From NCBI GenBank assembly GCA_029204225.1, contig CM055113.1:31794383-31858382 (forward strand): DNA of 64,000 nucleotides, in the 5' to 3' direction. The first letter of the stretch is position 1; every line of letters starts with the position of its first letter. A program made the translations under genes and the position numbers. The stretch comes from Diphasiastrum complanatum (taxonomy: Eukaryota > Streptophyta > Lycopodiopsida > Lycopodiales > Lycopodiaceae). Of the stretch, positions 24,037 to 35,505 are shown one piece after another. A model generated the notes under the pieces. The model searched no databases and was not told where the DNA came from. It was given only the letters and a program-made list of their open reading frames with translations.

Positions 24037-24722
24037 GCATATCTTCTTGTCGCCACTCTACTATTTCGGCTTTCTTTTAATCTTCCATTTGCCTCTGTTG
24101 GCTCTCTCTGCTTGCTGGTCTTGATCCTGCCTTTGGCCTGATTCCCTCTTAGGCCTGAACTGCTTCTTTGTCTTCTCCTTGTTACTGTATAGAGCTTGGT
24201 TAGAAGCATCTTTGCGATCAAGGTGCTCATGAGCTTCGACTTGTTCTCAAATCTCAATCACTACCTTTTCAAGTGTCATAGCTGGATCCTTTACTATCAA
24301 CGTTCGGCTTGTTTGGAAGGATCTTGGTAAATCTCTTAACAGATATGTGAGCTGCTTCTGTGTTGATACTACATTTTCTGCTTCGAAATTGTATAGTAAG
24401 AGGAACAGGTCCTTCATCTTTCTAATAAAGGAGGTGAGGTCTTTGCCATCCCATTGCAGGTTTGTCAACTGATCTTCGAGAAGCATGATCTGACTACATG
24501 ATTTTGTTTGGAATCTTGTGAGTAAACATCTCTCTTGCATTCGAGAGTACAACAAGGTCAAAAGTTAGGCTATCTTCGATGGATGATGACAACATGGATA
24601 TTGCGTTGTTGTTCTTTTCTCTCCATTCGTGTAGCTCCTTGCCTATAGTTGTAGGCATCTCTTTAGTGCCGTCTACCCAGGGAAATAATCCTTCTCTCTT
24701 TAGTATGAGAGAGGTCTTAAAA
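24037..24722 (-). pseudogene. Copia #2 Gag (UBN2 type)
   Basis: The minus frame at 24561-24247 has LLEDQLTNLQWDGKDLTSFI and FLLLYNFEAENVVSTQ, the UBN2 Gag domain. Before it, KTSLILKREGLFPWVDGTK reads at about 24719-24665, the N-terminal Gag signature also seen in copia #3. Gag breaks off at 24722, where chromovirus B sequence resumes. Confidence 0.75.
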
Positions 24723-24799
24723 GTTAAAGGAACTATTCCTGTAATTTTTTCCTATTTTTAGGAGCTTCTAAGGATAGAAGCAGTTTAAGGAGGGAAGAA

Positions 24800-25322
24800 T
24801 GTTATGGCCATATTCGGTTAAGGACCTGGAATAGTCCTAATATGGTAGACCAGCCCTCCAGTGTTCGAGATTATTGGTCACGCCGTGATTTAATTCCATG
24901 TCAAGGCTTGTTTGTGACTAATTACCTTGAGAGGACCCAGACACTCTAATTGAGACATATGGAGTATTGCATGTCTGTGTGATGGATATAGGCAGGAGGA
25001 CTGCATGAAGAGATGTGATCTATGTATAGTTGACCTACATGGATGTTGCATGGTTACATGCATAGGATTCTACTCTCTATACAATGAGGTAGGGATTCTC
25101 CCGTCGATATACTGGGTTTTAGGTTATCAGTTGCTCTCTTCTCCTCTTGTTTCACATGGCATGGCTTGGGGGCTAGATCCAGGTATTATCCTTAGTCTGA
25201 CTTTTATATCAAACAAGTACTCAAAGATAAATCTATTTCCAATCGTTAATCTCTATTCTGGAGTACAACCTCTGGTTTGAAAAATACACTAAGAGATATA
25301 TTTTTTCAACTAGGTTAGTAAC
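24800..25322 (+). repeat. Chromovirus B 3' LTR (partial)
   Basis: Starts TGTTATGGCC after the polypurine tract. The block GAGATTATTGGT with TTACCTTGAGAGGACCC matches 27763 onward in chromovirus C. The right end meets the terminal-inverted-repeat element at 25323; a clear LTR end was not seen. Confidence 0.55.
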
Positions 25323-27499
25323 ATCACCTTCATGTAAAAGACTTACATGAATCAACTGAGTGAAATATTACCTAACTTAGGAAATTAAAGTTAAGAAAAT
25401 AATAATAATTACAGTCTAAAATCATCCACAAACTCTAATAGACAACTCATAAAAACTTCCAAGTACATCTATCCTTAGAATACAATTCTAAGATATGATA
25501 ATTCCTACAACTAGAATCTCTAGGAGAATCATTAAAATATAGAATAATTAAAACTCATCTCTGAGTATCATAGATACTCTTTTGAGTTAAATGCTCATGT
25601 TTCTAACACCAGATACAAGAAAATAACATTCATTCATCTTAATAGACTTGTCTGTCTCCTATGATAACTGGAGATCTGATCAAATGAAGAATTGTACTCA
25701 AGCATCTGTAGACCATAAAATGTAGCAGAATAACATCCACTAGATGAATTAAATTCTCCACAAATAAAATACTTATCTTGTGAGAATATTTGTGAGATCC
25801 ATAGGTTCTCAATTAAAATACTAGAGTAAAGAGAAACACTAATTTGAATTCTAAAGAAAAATACTAATTTGAATTCTTACTCAAAGTGGATCAAGAATTA
25901 ATCATCACACTTAAGAATCATCACCATTTCTTATAATCCTCTAACAATAATTAAGTATCTATTTATGATCCGTCAATCATAAATATTTAGATTCATATGA
26001 TTCGTCAATCATAATTTTCTACTATCCAAACCATACTTAATCATTTACAAGATACTGGAGTATATGTCCAACATAACTCAGGTAAAGGATTCACTCTATT
26101 ACAACCAAGACTTTTCCTTCAAATATTTTCAATCCAAGTGACAGAAACTACCATTCTATCAAAATCCATTCATGCAAAAAGAGATATTCTAGGTTTAATA
26201 AATTGAAACACTTTAACCTTGGAATTTATTTAAATTCCAAGTCTATTCACACAAGTAGTAGTTTATATGACATATTCGTCTTTCAGAAGAATAACTTCAT
26301 GCTGGAAAAATCATATAAACAAGTTTAATGTCTTATATTCGAGAAATTACTAAGAAGTAAAAGACAAATTAAGAAAGCCAAAAATAGATTTGAGGGCCTC
26401 TGATTTTGTAAATAATGAGATACCACACTGGGATCTAGATTAAACCTCAAAATTTTCCAAAATACCCCACATTTAAACAAACGATTTTATTTTTCCCACA
26501 TCGCGACTAGGTACTAAAATACACCATTGATCATTAGATCTTTACAGTCCTAAAATTTCCTTTCCAAACTTATTGATGTCCCATACCATCAACTTTTCCT
26601 TCCAAAAAACTCTTAACCGCTTTATCTGATATTCTAGAGATCCTTTGATCACCTAGCTGTCCTATAATCCATGTAGGATGTTATCTCTTGTTCCCAAACA
26701 CTGGAGAATCCATTTATTTGGATGACTGGCATGTCTATTAGATGGACACAACAAATCCACATCCGATCCTATGATTTAAACGGAAGAATTAACATGGTTA
26801 AATATTACATCCTGATCCTTTCTGGTTAATGATAAGCTTCAAAACCCTATTGATGCATCAAAACTAGGGACAAGCTTTGTCAACTAACAGATCCAATGTA
26901 AGCCATGTATCAGATTCCACTTCTAACATTACAATTGACATCCAGAACTGCGGATAACTCAATGGTTACACAGATATCAATTACAAATTCAATTAAATGA
27001 ATTTAATCTAGGAAATGAATATTTGGTATTAAGCAATTATAAACTGAGATTACCAAAATCCTGACTGCGAAATACATTTCCCGATCACACTTACTACCCC
27101 TGATGTCCACTCTTCTTCCCTCCTTAGAATTCTCAGTTCCTTGAAAATCTTTTCAGCTAAGGACCTAAGAAGACATAACGACATTAGTAAATGTTAAAAT
27201 TAATTACTGTAGGAACAATTTCATTTCTATCCTATCCCTGGGCTGAATAACTAATATACCAAAAAGCGATCTTAAGATATATCCCAACGAATTTTAAGTC
27301 GATGACTTGGTATATCTTAGAATCCCAAAATATTCTAGACATTACATAAAGGCAAGCATTATAAACCATCGACCATATATTTTGGACCATTTAGGATTGT
27401 ACAAAAACTTGATTATTTAGCCTACATCTTCAAGGAAAATCTACTACACACCCAATATTTCATGTAAGTAAATGAAAATTAAGTTTACATGAAGGTGAT
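25323..27499. mobile_element. 2.18-kb element with terminal inverted repeats, non-autonomous DNA-transposon-like
   Basis: ATCACCTTCATGTAAA at 25323-25338 is the exact complement of the sequence at 27484-27499. A second inner inverted pair, CTTACATGAA (25342-25351) and TTCATGTAAG (27459-27468), strengthens this. Each end is also a small hairpin: TTCATGTAA, five bases, TTACATGAA at 25329-25351. The interior is AT-rich with no coding frame, so the element would need an enzyme in trans. I could not see a convincing target-site duplication, so the superfamily is open. Confidence 0.6.
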
Positions 27500-27900
27500 A
27501 CAATTGGATCAAATGAAGGTTTATTCCATTTTTGGAACCTAAAAAAAGTACTCAAAACTCGAGATAATCGTTCTATATATGAGTGCTTGATTTGGTGGAA
27601 GGGTCGAATTGAGAATCATGATTTGTGAGAGAGAGTTGAAAGCATAAAGAAGAACTTCCCTAAGTTCCACGTATGAGGACAAAAGTAGTTCAAGGGGGAA
27701 GAATTTACATCTATTTTTTGCATATAGGATTTGGCATAACCCTAGACTTGGAGACACTATACTCCAGTACTTGAGATTATTGGTTATGCCTTATTATTCC
27801 GAACTAGGCCAAAAATGTAATCAATAACCTTGTGAGACCCAATCACATACGTGGAGCTAGTGCATGGGTTAGGACGACTATAGGCATGTGTAGAGTATGA
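27500..27900 (+). mobile_element. Chromovirus C: chromodomain end, polypurine tract and start of 3' LTR
   Basis: Frames at 27545-27680 read a degenerate chromodomain (CLIWWKGRIE, then LWERVE, then KKNFPKFHV). The polypurine tract is TTCAAGGGGGAAGAA at 27689-27703. The LTR starts near 27704 and aligns with the chromovirus B LTR (AGATTATTGGT). It is broken at 27900 by copia #3 and continues at 33964. Confidence 0.6.
27896..27900. repeat. Target-site duplication TATGA, left copy
   Basis: TATGA directly precedes TGTAGAAC of the copia #3 5' LTR and recurs at 33959-33963 after the 3' LTR. Five bases is the usual copia duplication length. Confidence 0.85.
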
Positions 27901-28804
27901 TGTAGAACAGCTGATCAGACAGATCTTGATTCTACTAACAAAATGCACAGTTTACTTGACAAAGAATGAGAAAGAAACGAACGCGAACTCGAAACATTTC
28001 TATTTGTGACCAACTCGAAAGATTCGTGAAATTTGTCTTGCAGTCAATTCGAAAGATTTGCAAAACAGTTTCTTGTGGAAGCTCATGGCTTTCTTGTTGA
28101 AGCTCGAAAGATTCGCGAACAGAATTTTGTCGCGAAATATTTTGTTTTTTGTTCAGACCTCAGACGTCGTGAAATTGTCGCGAACAATTCACAAAATATT
28201 CTGAATTTTTTTTTTCAAGCTCAAAGTTGTCATCTGTCGCGAACAATTTGCGAAAGACAAAAATGTCGCGAAGAAACAAGTGTCACAAACAATTTGCGAA
28301 ACACAAAGCTGAGACGAAAAGATGACATGTCGTGAATAATTCGCGAACAACACTTATTCGACCCTGGAAACAGAGTGTCTATTGAATATCAACCATTAGT
28401 AAATGGTTAGACATCTATTTTACAGCATTAAAAGGCCAAAAGACTTGTAAATAACAGGCCAAAAGACCTGTCCTATAGCAATATAAATACATGTGCACTA
28501 CTCGTTGTAACTCACTCACTCAATCAGAGACACAACAACGAGATAAGACAAGAAGAGATGTATATTGATGATTCAGATTCAGAGTTATAAAATTTGTTTT
28601 TGATCAATAGTTTCTTATTGTCCAAAATTGTCTTAAGTTGTCTCTTGATTCTGCATATAATTCCACACACATATTCAATCAGAACTAATACTGCTCTATT
28701 AGTACATAGATCAGATACACTCTGATTGAAGACACTGATATTAGTTTGATATATTCAAGCTTTCATTGTGTTCTCTGTGGAAGAATAATTACTATTTTCC
28801 TATA
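27901..28804 (+). repeat. Copia #3 5' LTR
   Basis: Starts TGTAGAACAGCTG and ends before TGGTATCAGAATG at 28806 (PBS with the last bases altered). TATAAAT at 28482-28488 is the likely promoter TATA box. The stretch 28060-28350 is packed with TCGCGAA/TTCGCGA words. A short GGCCAAAAGAC direct duplication just upstream of the TATA is missing from the 3' LTR. Confidence 0.9.
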
Positions 28805-28949
28805 GTGGTATCAGAATGTATAGGCTCAAAGCTGATACAATGATATTAGAATGAATCAAAGTCGATACAGTGGTATCTTTGCACCCCATTCAGCATTCTT
28901 CATACATCCATCAGCAAGCCACTATCTGGAGGTTATTCAGAAATAGAAG

Positions 28950-29660
28950 ATGTCGTCGATCATCAATATTCAAGCTAAGATCACTACGATCTTGGATCTA
29001 GAAAGTTCAAACTACTTGATTTGGAAATTAAAGACTTCACTCTTATTGAAAGGCGAAGGTCTTTGGCAATGGGTAGAACCAATAGAGGAGAAGCCAGTAG
29101 CTACTCTTGGCAAAGAACTTCGAGAATGGAGTTTAAAAAATGACAAAGCTATAGCAATTATTGTGTCTTCAGTGCATGACAATATAATGCTAGGTCTTAT
29201 ATCAATTTCGAACGCAAAAGATTTATGGGAAAAATTGCAAATCAAGAATGAGACTTGATCTCGTAATCAAATCATGTTTTTGGAAGACCAATTAACTTAC
29301 CTACAGTGGGAGGACAAAGACTTGAACACATGCGAAAGATAAAAGATCTGTTTGTTTCCTTGCAAAATTCTGGTGCAGAAAATACAATTTTTGAAAAATA
29401 GCTTAGTTATTTTCTTCGAGCCCTACCCAGGTCATTCTACACAACAAGAACCTTATTGGCAAAAGATGCGACAATGACACTTCAAAAGGCAATAGACGCA
29501 GCTAAAGAGGAAGTAGAAGCTCGTGAACACTATGACAACAATGGTGATTCCGAAAATGCTCTATTTACTCAGAAGAATAAATCTTCTAAGAAGTCTAAGT
29601 TTAAGAGGGAGTCTTCTAAAAGGAATGAGTCTAAGACACATTAACAACAAACTGGAAAAC
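28950..29660 (+). pseudogene. Copia #3 Gag
   Basis: ATG at 28950. LESSNYLIWKLKTSLLLKGE is the N-terminal Gag signature, GLWQWVEP follows, and a UBN2 part ends at a stop near 29258. The C-terminal part resumes at about 29456 (AKDATMTLQKAIDAA, a Lys/Ser-rich tail). A frameshift in the middle and stops inactivate it. Confidence 0.82.
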
Positions 29661-30327
29661 AACAGAAAAATTTTGGTGAGAAGAAGATCTGCAACAGATG
29701 TAGAAGATCGAGTTACACAGAAGATAAGTGTTGGCTGAATCCCATGATTGAATGCATTCATTGTCATAAACGAGATCATGCAGCAGTAGACTGTTATTAG
29801 AATTCCAGAAACAAGAAGGAGCATAATCGAAGCGAACCGTCAGATTCAAACTATGTCGAAGACAAAGCAGAATGCTCTAGAGCAGCAGAAGACAGGACAA
29901 CAAGGGACTCGACAGCTTATGTTAGTGCTGATCTATGCTGTTCATCTAATTCAATTCAAGAAGTAGTACTTGATTCGGGAGCCACCTCACATTTGTTTTC
30001 TCAAAACAAATTTTGTCAGAGTACAAGAAGACGAACTATTCGAGATTCATGATACTTGGAGATGGTTCTAAGCACATGGTTGATGGAACTGGTGTACTAT
30101 GGCTGGACACGAATCAAGGTGACAAGAAACTGGAGGAAGTTCTCTATGTCCGTACTCTTGACAAAGATCTTCTATCCGTAGCTAAGATAGTCGATACAGA
30201 CATGTCAATAACCTTCACAAAACTATTCAAGGAAGATTCTGATAACCTAGTTGCTAAAGGCAACAGAGAAAAAAATTTATATCACTTGAACATTCGAACT
30301 AGAATCGAACAAGCCAATCAAACTTAG
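29660..30327 (+). pseudogene. Copia #3 zinc knuckles and protease
   Basis: A CIHCHKRDHAAVDCY zinc knuckle reads at about 29750-29800. VVLDSGATSHLFS near 29965 is the intact protease active site. The frame at 30013-30327 gives RFMILGDGSKHMVDGTG and NLYHLN, the linker to the next domain. Confidence 0.8.
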
Positions 30328-30342
30328 GAATCAGCAGATATC

Positions 30343-31151
30343 ATGTGGCACAAGAGGCTATGTCACATGAACATGGAAGCCTTGTACCAAGCCAACAAAA
30401 TTCAGAGAATTCAAGGAGTCGAAATCAAAAGTAGAGATATTCGAACTACCTGCGAATCCTGTCTTAAAGGCAAGATGACTAGAAGACCTTTCAGTAAGGA
30501 TGTTTATAAAGCAACTAAGGTACTTGAAATTGTGCATTCAGATATTTGTGGACCATTTGGAGTATTGTCGTTGGGTGATGCAAAGTACTTCATAACATTT
30601 ATTGATGACTTCAGCAAGTTCGTTGTGATATACTTTATATGTACTAAATCTAAAGCTTTTGAGAAATTCGTTGAGTATATGAATTGAGCTAGAAGTAGAC
30701 AAGCAATAAGTTGAAACAAATTCGCACAGATCATGGAGGTGAGTACATTTCCAACGAATTCAAAGCTTATTGTATTGATCGAGGTATTATACATACAAAG
30801 ACTGCATCATACACACCTCAGCACAATGGAATAGCTGAACGAAGGAATCGTACACTTATGGAAGCTGCAAGGTGTATGATGGCTCATGCGAAAGCACCAA
30901 AGTAGTTGTGGATAGAAGTAGTGGCTACACGAAATTATCTTCAGAATTGTATTCTGAAATCTCGAATACCGGATAAAACTCCTCGTGAGATTTGGTGGAA
31001 GTCGAACCCAAATCTTGCACATGTTCGGACATTTGGATGCTTAGTGTATATGCACATACTAGACAGGCTGAGAAAGAAACCCGATGAAAAGACAAATCAA
31101 GGTTTTCTGGTAGGATTCATGTTACATTCGTCATATTATCGTTCTATGTAG
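30343..31151 (+). pseudogene. Copia #3 integrase
   Basis: MWHKRLCHMN and CESCLKGKMTRRPF form the HHCC zinc domain. The catalytic residues are all visible: Asp in VHSDICGPFG (about 30535), Asp in IRTDHGGEY (about 30722) and Glu in NGIAERRNRT (about 30830). VRTFGCLVYMH marks the C-terminal half. Stops near 30687 and at 30905 (AAGTAG where KQ is expected) split it. Confidence 0.85.
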
Positions 31152-32431
31152 CCAAAACTGGCAAGATAAAAGTTGTTCGAGATGTCAAATTTGATGAGTC
31201 GAAATACATAGCAAAAAGTGATCAAGTCGGCTATGAAACTCTCAAAAACTATTATGAGCTACCAACGACGACAAAAGTAAAACAAGCAGAAGATGAAAGA
31301 GAATTACCAGATTTAGAGGGAGGTCAAGATCGAGTATCTGATAGACTCGAATCACTTGCTCGAACTCCAACAGAAAAGGTCGAATCAGAATTGAGCCCAA
31401 AACCTGCAGAATCGAACTCAAAACCACCTGTGAGAAGATCTGACAGACAACGTAAACCACCAAAAAGGTATGGTCAGGATGTTTTTAATACAGCATCAAA
31501 TTTTGTGGTTTCTCTGACGAACCTCAAACATACAAGGAAGTTGTTGATGGACCAGATAAAGATCGCTGGATTCAAGCAATGAAGGATGAAAGGTTCATTC
31601 ATGTATAAGAACAATGTATGGACATTTGCACCAATCCCTGATAGCAGAAAACCAGTCAAGTGCAAGTTGATCTACAAGATCAAAACAAATCCTGATGGAG
31701 GAAACATCAGATACAAGGCAAGGTTAGTTGCTAAAGGATTTTCACAGAAGTATGGGATCGACTACACTGATACTTTCTCACTGGTAGTCAAACATACATC
31801 AATTCGCTTGTTATTCGCGTATGCAGTGGCTCATGATCTGAAAATCCATATTGTGGATGAGAAGGTTGCTTTCTTGCATGCAGAATTGGAAGAAGACTTA
31901 TTCATGGACCAACCACTTGGTTTTGTAAGCCAAGAATATCTAGAATACGGATGTCACATGAATAAAAACATTTATGGTCTGAAACAAATAGCCAGACAAT
32001 GGTATAGAAAGAAGGATGAAGCATTATGTTCCTTAGGCTTCAAACCTCTATTTGTTGAGTCAAATGTCTATATCAAGCATGTCCAAAATGAAATAATCAT
32101 TCTAGCTGTCTATGTTGATGACACACTTATCTTCTTAAGAAGAGATAAGTTAATTTCAGATGTCAAAAGAGACATTTCTGAAATATTTGAGATCGTTGAC
32201 CTAGGAGAAGCTAAAATCTATCTAGGCTTGCAAATCGTGAGAGACTTTGAAGGTGGTAAGTTGTATCTTCACAAACAAAAGTACACTCAAAAGATCATTG
32301 AAGACTTTAACATGCTCGAATGCAAAGGTGTGCATACTCCCATGATACTTGGAACAATACTGAGCAAGGCAGACTGTCCGCAGACTCTCGAGGAAGAGGA
32401 ACAATGGCCAAAACACCTTATCGTAGGATGA
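31152..32431 (+). pseudogene. Copia #3 reverse transcriptase
   Basis: A 281-residue open part (31586-32431) carries YKARLVAKGFSQKYGIDY, then a changed VDEKVAFLHAELEEDLFMDQ, KNIYGLKQIARQWY, and the catalytic VYVDDTLIF with both Asp. VDLGEAKIYLGLQIVRD follows. It is the best-preserved copia RT here. The upstream linker (31152-31580) is Pro/Ser-rich and frame-broken. Confidence 0.87.
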
Positions 32432-33080
32432 TTGGTTCATTGTTATATCTAGCAGACAACACCAGACCTGATATAGCATTTCCAGTATACAAGCTGAGCC
32501 AATATAGGATCGTTGCATTGGAAGTTAGCAAAGAGAGTAATACAATATCTCCAGAAAATAAAAGACTATGGACTGTGTTATTCGAAGGAAGCTGGATTTC
32601 ACATCGAATCTTACAGTGACGCAAGCTGGGCATCCATGAAGGATGATAGCAAAAGTATTTCAGGAGGTTGTACTCTAGCATTGACGCAACCATACTCTGG
32701 ATAAGCAAGAAGCAAACAATAGAAGCTCAATATTCTTGTGAAGAGAAATATGTAGCAGCAGCCAAGATGGCAAACGAACTGATTTGGATTAAATAGATGT
32801 TGGAAGGATTCGATGAATCTAATTTTGAACCTTATGTCTTGTTAATGGATAACACTTCAGCAATCTATCTTACGAAAGATCCTGTATTTCACTAAAAAAT
32901 GAAGCACATAGCTATCAAATATCATGTGATTCGGGACTTAGTCGAGAAGAAGATATTGAAGAAAGTCTTCATACCCACAAAAGAAATGACAGCTGATATC
33001 TTTACGAAGCCACTCAGTAAAGCTTTGTTCGAGAAGCAGCCAAGAAGATTGGGGTTAATGCAACTGCCCACTTTGAGAGG
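32432..33080 (+). pseudogene. Copia #3 RNase H and end of pol
   Basis: GSLLYLADNTRPDIAF ends RT. ESYSDASWASMKDDSKS is the RNase H start with the catalytic Asp, then LLMDNTSAIYLTKDPVFH. MTADIFTKPLSKALFEKQ ends the polyprotein just before a GAGAGGGAG polypurine tract. Stops at 32793 and 32895 break it. Confidence 0.82.
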
Positions 33081-33084
33081 GAGT

Positions 33085-33958
33085 TGTAGAACACTTGATC
33101 AGACAAATTTGATTCTACTAACAAAGAGCGCAGTTTACTTGACAAAGGACGAGGAAGAAACGAATGTGAACTTGAAACATTTCTATTTGTGACCAACTCG
33201 AAAGATTTGCGAAATTTGTCTTGCAGTCAACTCGAAAGATTCATGAAAGAGTATCTTGTAGAAGCTCGTGGCTTTCTTGTAGAAGCTCTAAAGATTCGTG
33301 AATAGAATCTTGTCGTAGAATATTTTGTTTCTTGTTCAACCTCCGACGTTGCAAAATTGTCGCAAACAATTCGCAAAATATTTTGAATTTTTTTTTCAAG
33401 CTCAAAGTTATCTGTCATGAACAATTCGCGAAAGACGAAAATGTTGGGAAGAGACAAGTGTCACAAACAATTCGCGAAACACGAAGTTGAGACAAAAAGA
33501 TGGACTATCGCAAATAATTCACGAACAGAATTTATTCGACCCTGAAAACAGAGCGTCTATTGAATATCAACTATTAGTAAACAATTAAATATCTACTGTT
33601 ACAACATTAAAAGAAAAAAAAACATGTTCAGTAGCAATATAAATACATGTGCACTACTCGTAACTCACTCACTCAATCAGAGACACAACAACGAGATAAG
33701 AAAGCAAGAGATGTATATTGATGATTCAGATTCAGAGCTATAAAATTTAATTTTGATCAATAGTTTCTTATTGTCTAAAATTGTCTTAAGTTGTCTCTTG
33801 ATTCTGCATATAATTCCGCATGCATATTCAATCAGAAATAAATTTTGTTCTATTAGTACATAGATTAGATACAATCCGATTGAAGACACTGATATTAGTC
33901 TGATTTATTCAAGCTTTCACTGTGTTCTCTATGGAAGAATAATTACTATTTTTTCTAC
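33085..33958 (+). repeat. Copia #3 3' LTR
   Basis: Starts TGTAGAACACTTG and ends TTTTTTCTAC. TATAAAT at 33638-33644. It aligns over its whole length with the 5' LTR but with clear divergence. Confidence 0.9.
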
Positions 33959-34240
33959 TATGAATAGCAATGAAAAGTGCTTTTGGAAATATTTTTGGCT
34001 TGCATAGAGCCATGCACAAGAAAAGTTGAGGCTATATGTCCAAGTGGGAACTTGCCCTACTACCATTCCAAATTGTGGTTTTCATTACCATTTCTCTCTC
34101 TTTACACCTGCATTCTATCCCACGGCTCGGGGGTGATGTTATTGGAGATTTTTACATTGGTTGGGTAGTTTTGCTCCACTTTTGTTCATTTGTGTTTGTT
34201 TGGCAAGCAAGATCTTGAGGTGCTTTCTTTTATAGTAATT
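33959..34240 (+). mobile_element. Chromovirus C 3' LTR, distal part
   Basis: After the TATGA duplication, 33985-34235 matches the LTR end of chromovirus B at 19412-19650 (shared GATCTTGAGGTGCTTT at 34209, and CCCTACTACCATTCCA). With 27704-27900 this rebuilds one LTR of about 470 bp split by copia #3. Confidence 0.7.
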
Positions 34241-35029
34241 AATAATCTCAAGTATTGTAGTGTCATGTATCCAAGTCTAGAATGATGTCTAATCCTATAT
34301 GTAGAACATGGACGTAACAATGTGACAACTCATGCTAATGTCGATTTTGCTTTCCAATCACAACGAATATTCAGCATAGCCTCGTTGCTTAAAGAGTGAG
34401 TGATAATTCGTGCTAGTGTCTCTTCAATCACAACCACTATTCAACATCAAACAATGTTCAAAAACATATCATCCAAGATGAATCAACATGGTAGTTTTAT
34501 CCTACTTCATGTAGATCTCTTATAGGATGTTGATGTAGTGTAAATTCCAATATAAATGAAAACACCAATCTTTCATATTTGGAAATGTTTCTTTTCCATG
34601 TAACAATGCAACAACATTTATAGCATATATGTAGAACAATCATTTCTTGGTGTATTTGCACCTCAAGTCTCTTCAACCACACTAAAAAAGATCTTGAGAA
34701 ATGTCTACTTTAGTTGAGACTCACAACACGACGTTTTCATCATGGATAACAAAATTAAATTTGCTGATTCCAAATTTCTTATCCACGTGCCTGTCAATGT
34801 CCATTTTCATTTCAATGCAGGTTTTCTTACATGAGCACAATGAAATGTCCTCTAAAATACCAAACTTGATGTCAATATACCATCACATGCAATAGTACTA
34901 TTATTGGTACTAATCTCAAGTTTTTCCATAGCATAGAGTAGAATTGTGTTAAGCTTGCATAGTCTTCACCCAAACATTAGAGCTAGGATTCTTCAAAAGT
35001 AATTGGATTCATTAATTGATAAATTTAGC
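34241..35029. other. Intergenic, no gene seen
   Basis: AT-rich, with only short frames that resemble nothing known. Confidence 0.5.
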
Positions 35030-35505
35030 AAGCAAAGCATATGGCAATTTGGAACTAGTAAAAGGCATCAAGACGAAACCCAATGGTCAAAGGACTAAGG
35101 AGCTATTTTTGGAAGTTATTGAAGACTCAAGTAAGGTCAAAGGAACAACAAGGGAGTATGGTTCTAACCTACCTTACTTATCTTATTTCATGTTTGAGCA
35201 TTGTCATGTCAATATGTGAAAATCGTCAATATATGATAAAACTTGGTTCATCCTCTGGATCTTATAGATAATGTTCTTGGCTGGCTTTGATGATGTAAAT
35301 GGGAGCATACACCTCACATGAGGTGGGATTTGAAGGAAGCATGCAAGCATTCAACCATTTGATTGATTTGACAAATGTTTGTTGCTATGATATAGAGAAA
35401 CCAAAGGTTGATGCATGGAGGGATCCATTCATTATGTTTCTATTTGTTCCTTCATGTCGTTTTCCTATCATGTTATGTAAAATTGATGTAAGAAATATAT
35501 AGATT
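35030..35505. repeat. Dispersed repeat, copy 1 (second copy at 48605-49290)
   Basis: Shares with 48605 onward the blocks GGCAATTTGGA, TTATTGAAGACTCAAGTAAG, GGTCAAAGGA, TCTATTTG and ATGTAAAATTGATGTAAGAA in the same order. Copy 1 lacks about 200 bp present in copy 2. No protein family is recognised. It may be an internal region of a non-autonomous retroelement, because copy 2 is followed by a polypurine tract and LTR start. Confidence 0.7.

Larger units (their letters stand above)
22277..24722 (-). mobile_element. Copia #2: internally deleted Ty1/copia inside chromovirus B, minus strand
   Basis: The 3' LTR lies at 22277-23127 (TGATGCG...CTTCA on the plus strand), followed by the polypurine complement GCTCCCTCTCAAAG. 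Then come the pol C-terminus (23227-23130), a large deletion removing integrase, RT and most of RNase H, and finally protease and Gag up to 24722. The 5' LTR is missing. The sequence on both sides is chromovirus B, so copia #2 inserted later. Confidence 0.75.
19412..25322 (+). mobile_element. Chromovirus B: decayed Ty3/gypsy element, interrupted by copia #2
   Basis: The end of a 5' LTR (to about 19650) is followed by a PBS-like CGGTATCAGAGC at 19654. Decayed protease (about 21070) and RNase H (21660-22090) come next. The integrase breaks off near 22270, where copia #2 begins. After copia #2 the element resumes near 24735 with a chromodomain-end remnant and a polypurine tract, AAGGAGGGAAGAA. 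The 3' LTR then starts TGTTATGG at 24800. The LTR end at 19415-19650 closely matches 33985-34235, which fixes the family. Confidence 0.7.
27901..33958 (+). mobile_element. Copia #3: complete but inactive Ty1/copia element, about 6.06 kb
   Basis: Both LTRs (27901-28804 and 33085-33958), a PBS, Gag, protease, integrase, RT, RNase H and a polypurine tract are present in copia order and flanked by a 5-bp duplication. The LTRs differ at many sites, largely C/T and G/A changes at CG-rich words, so the insertion is old. Every domain is recognisable, yet the polyprotein is cut into about ten frames. It sits in the LTR of chromovirus C. Confidence 0.92.
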
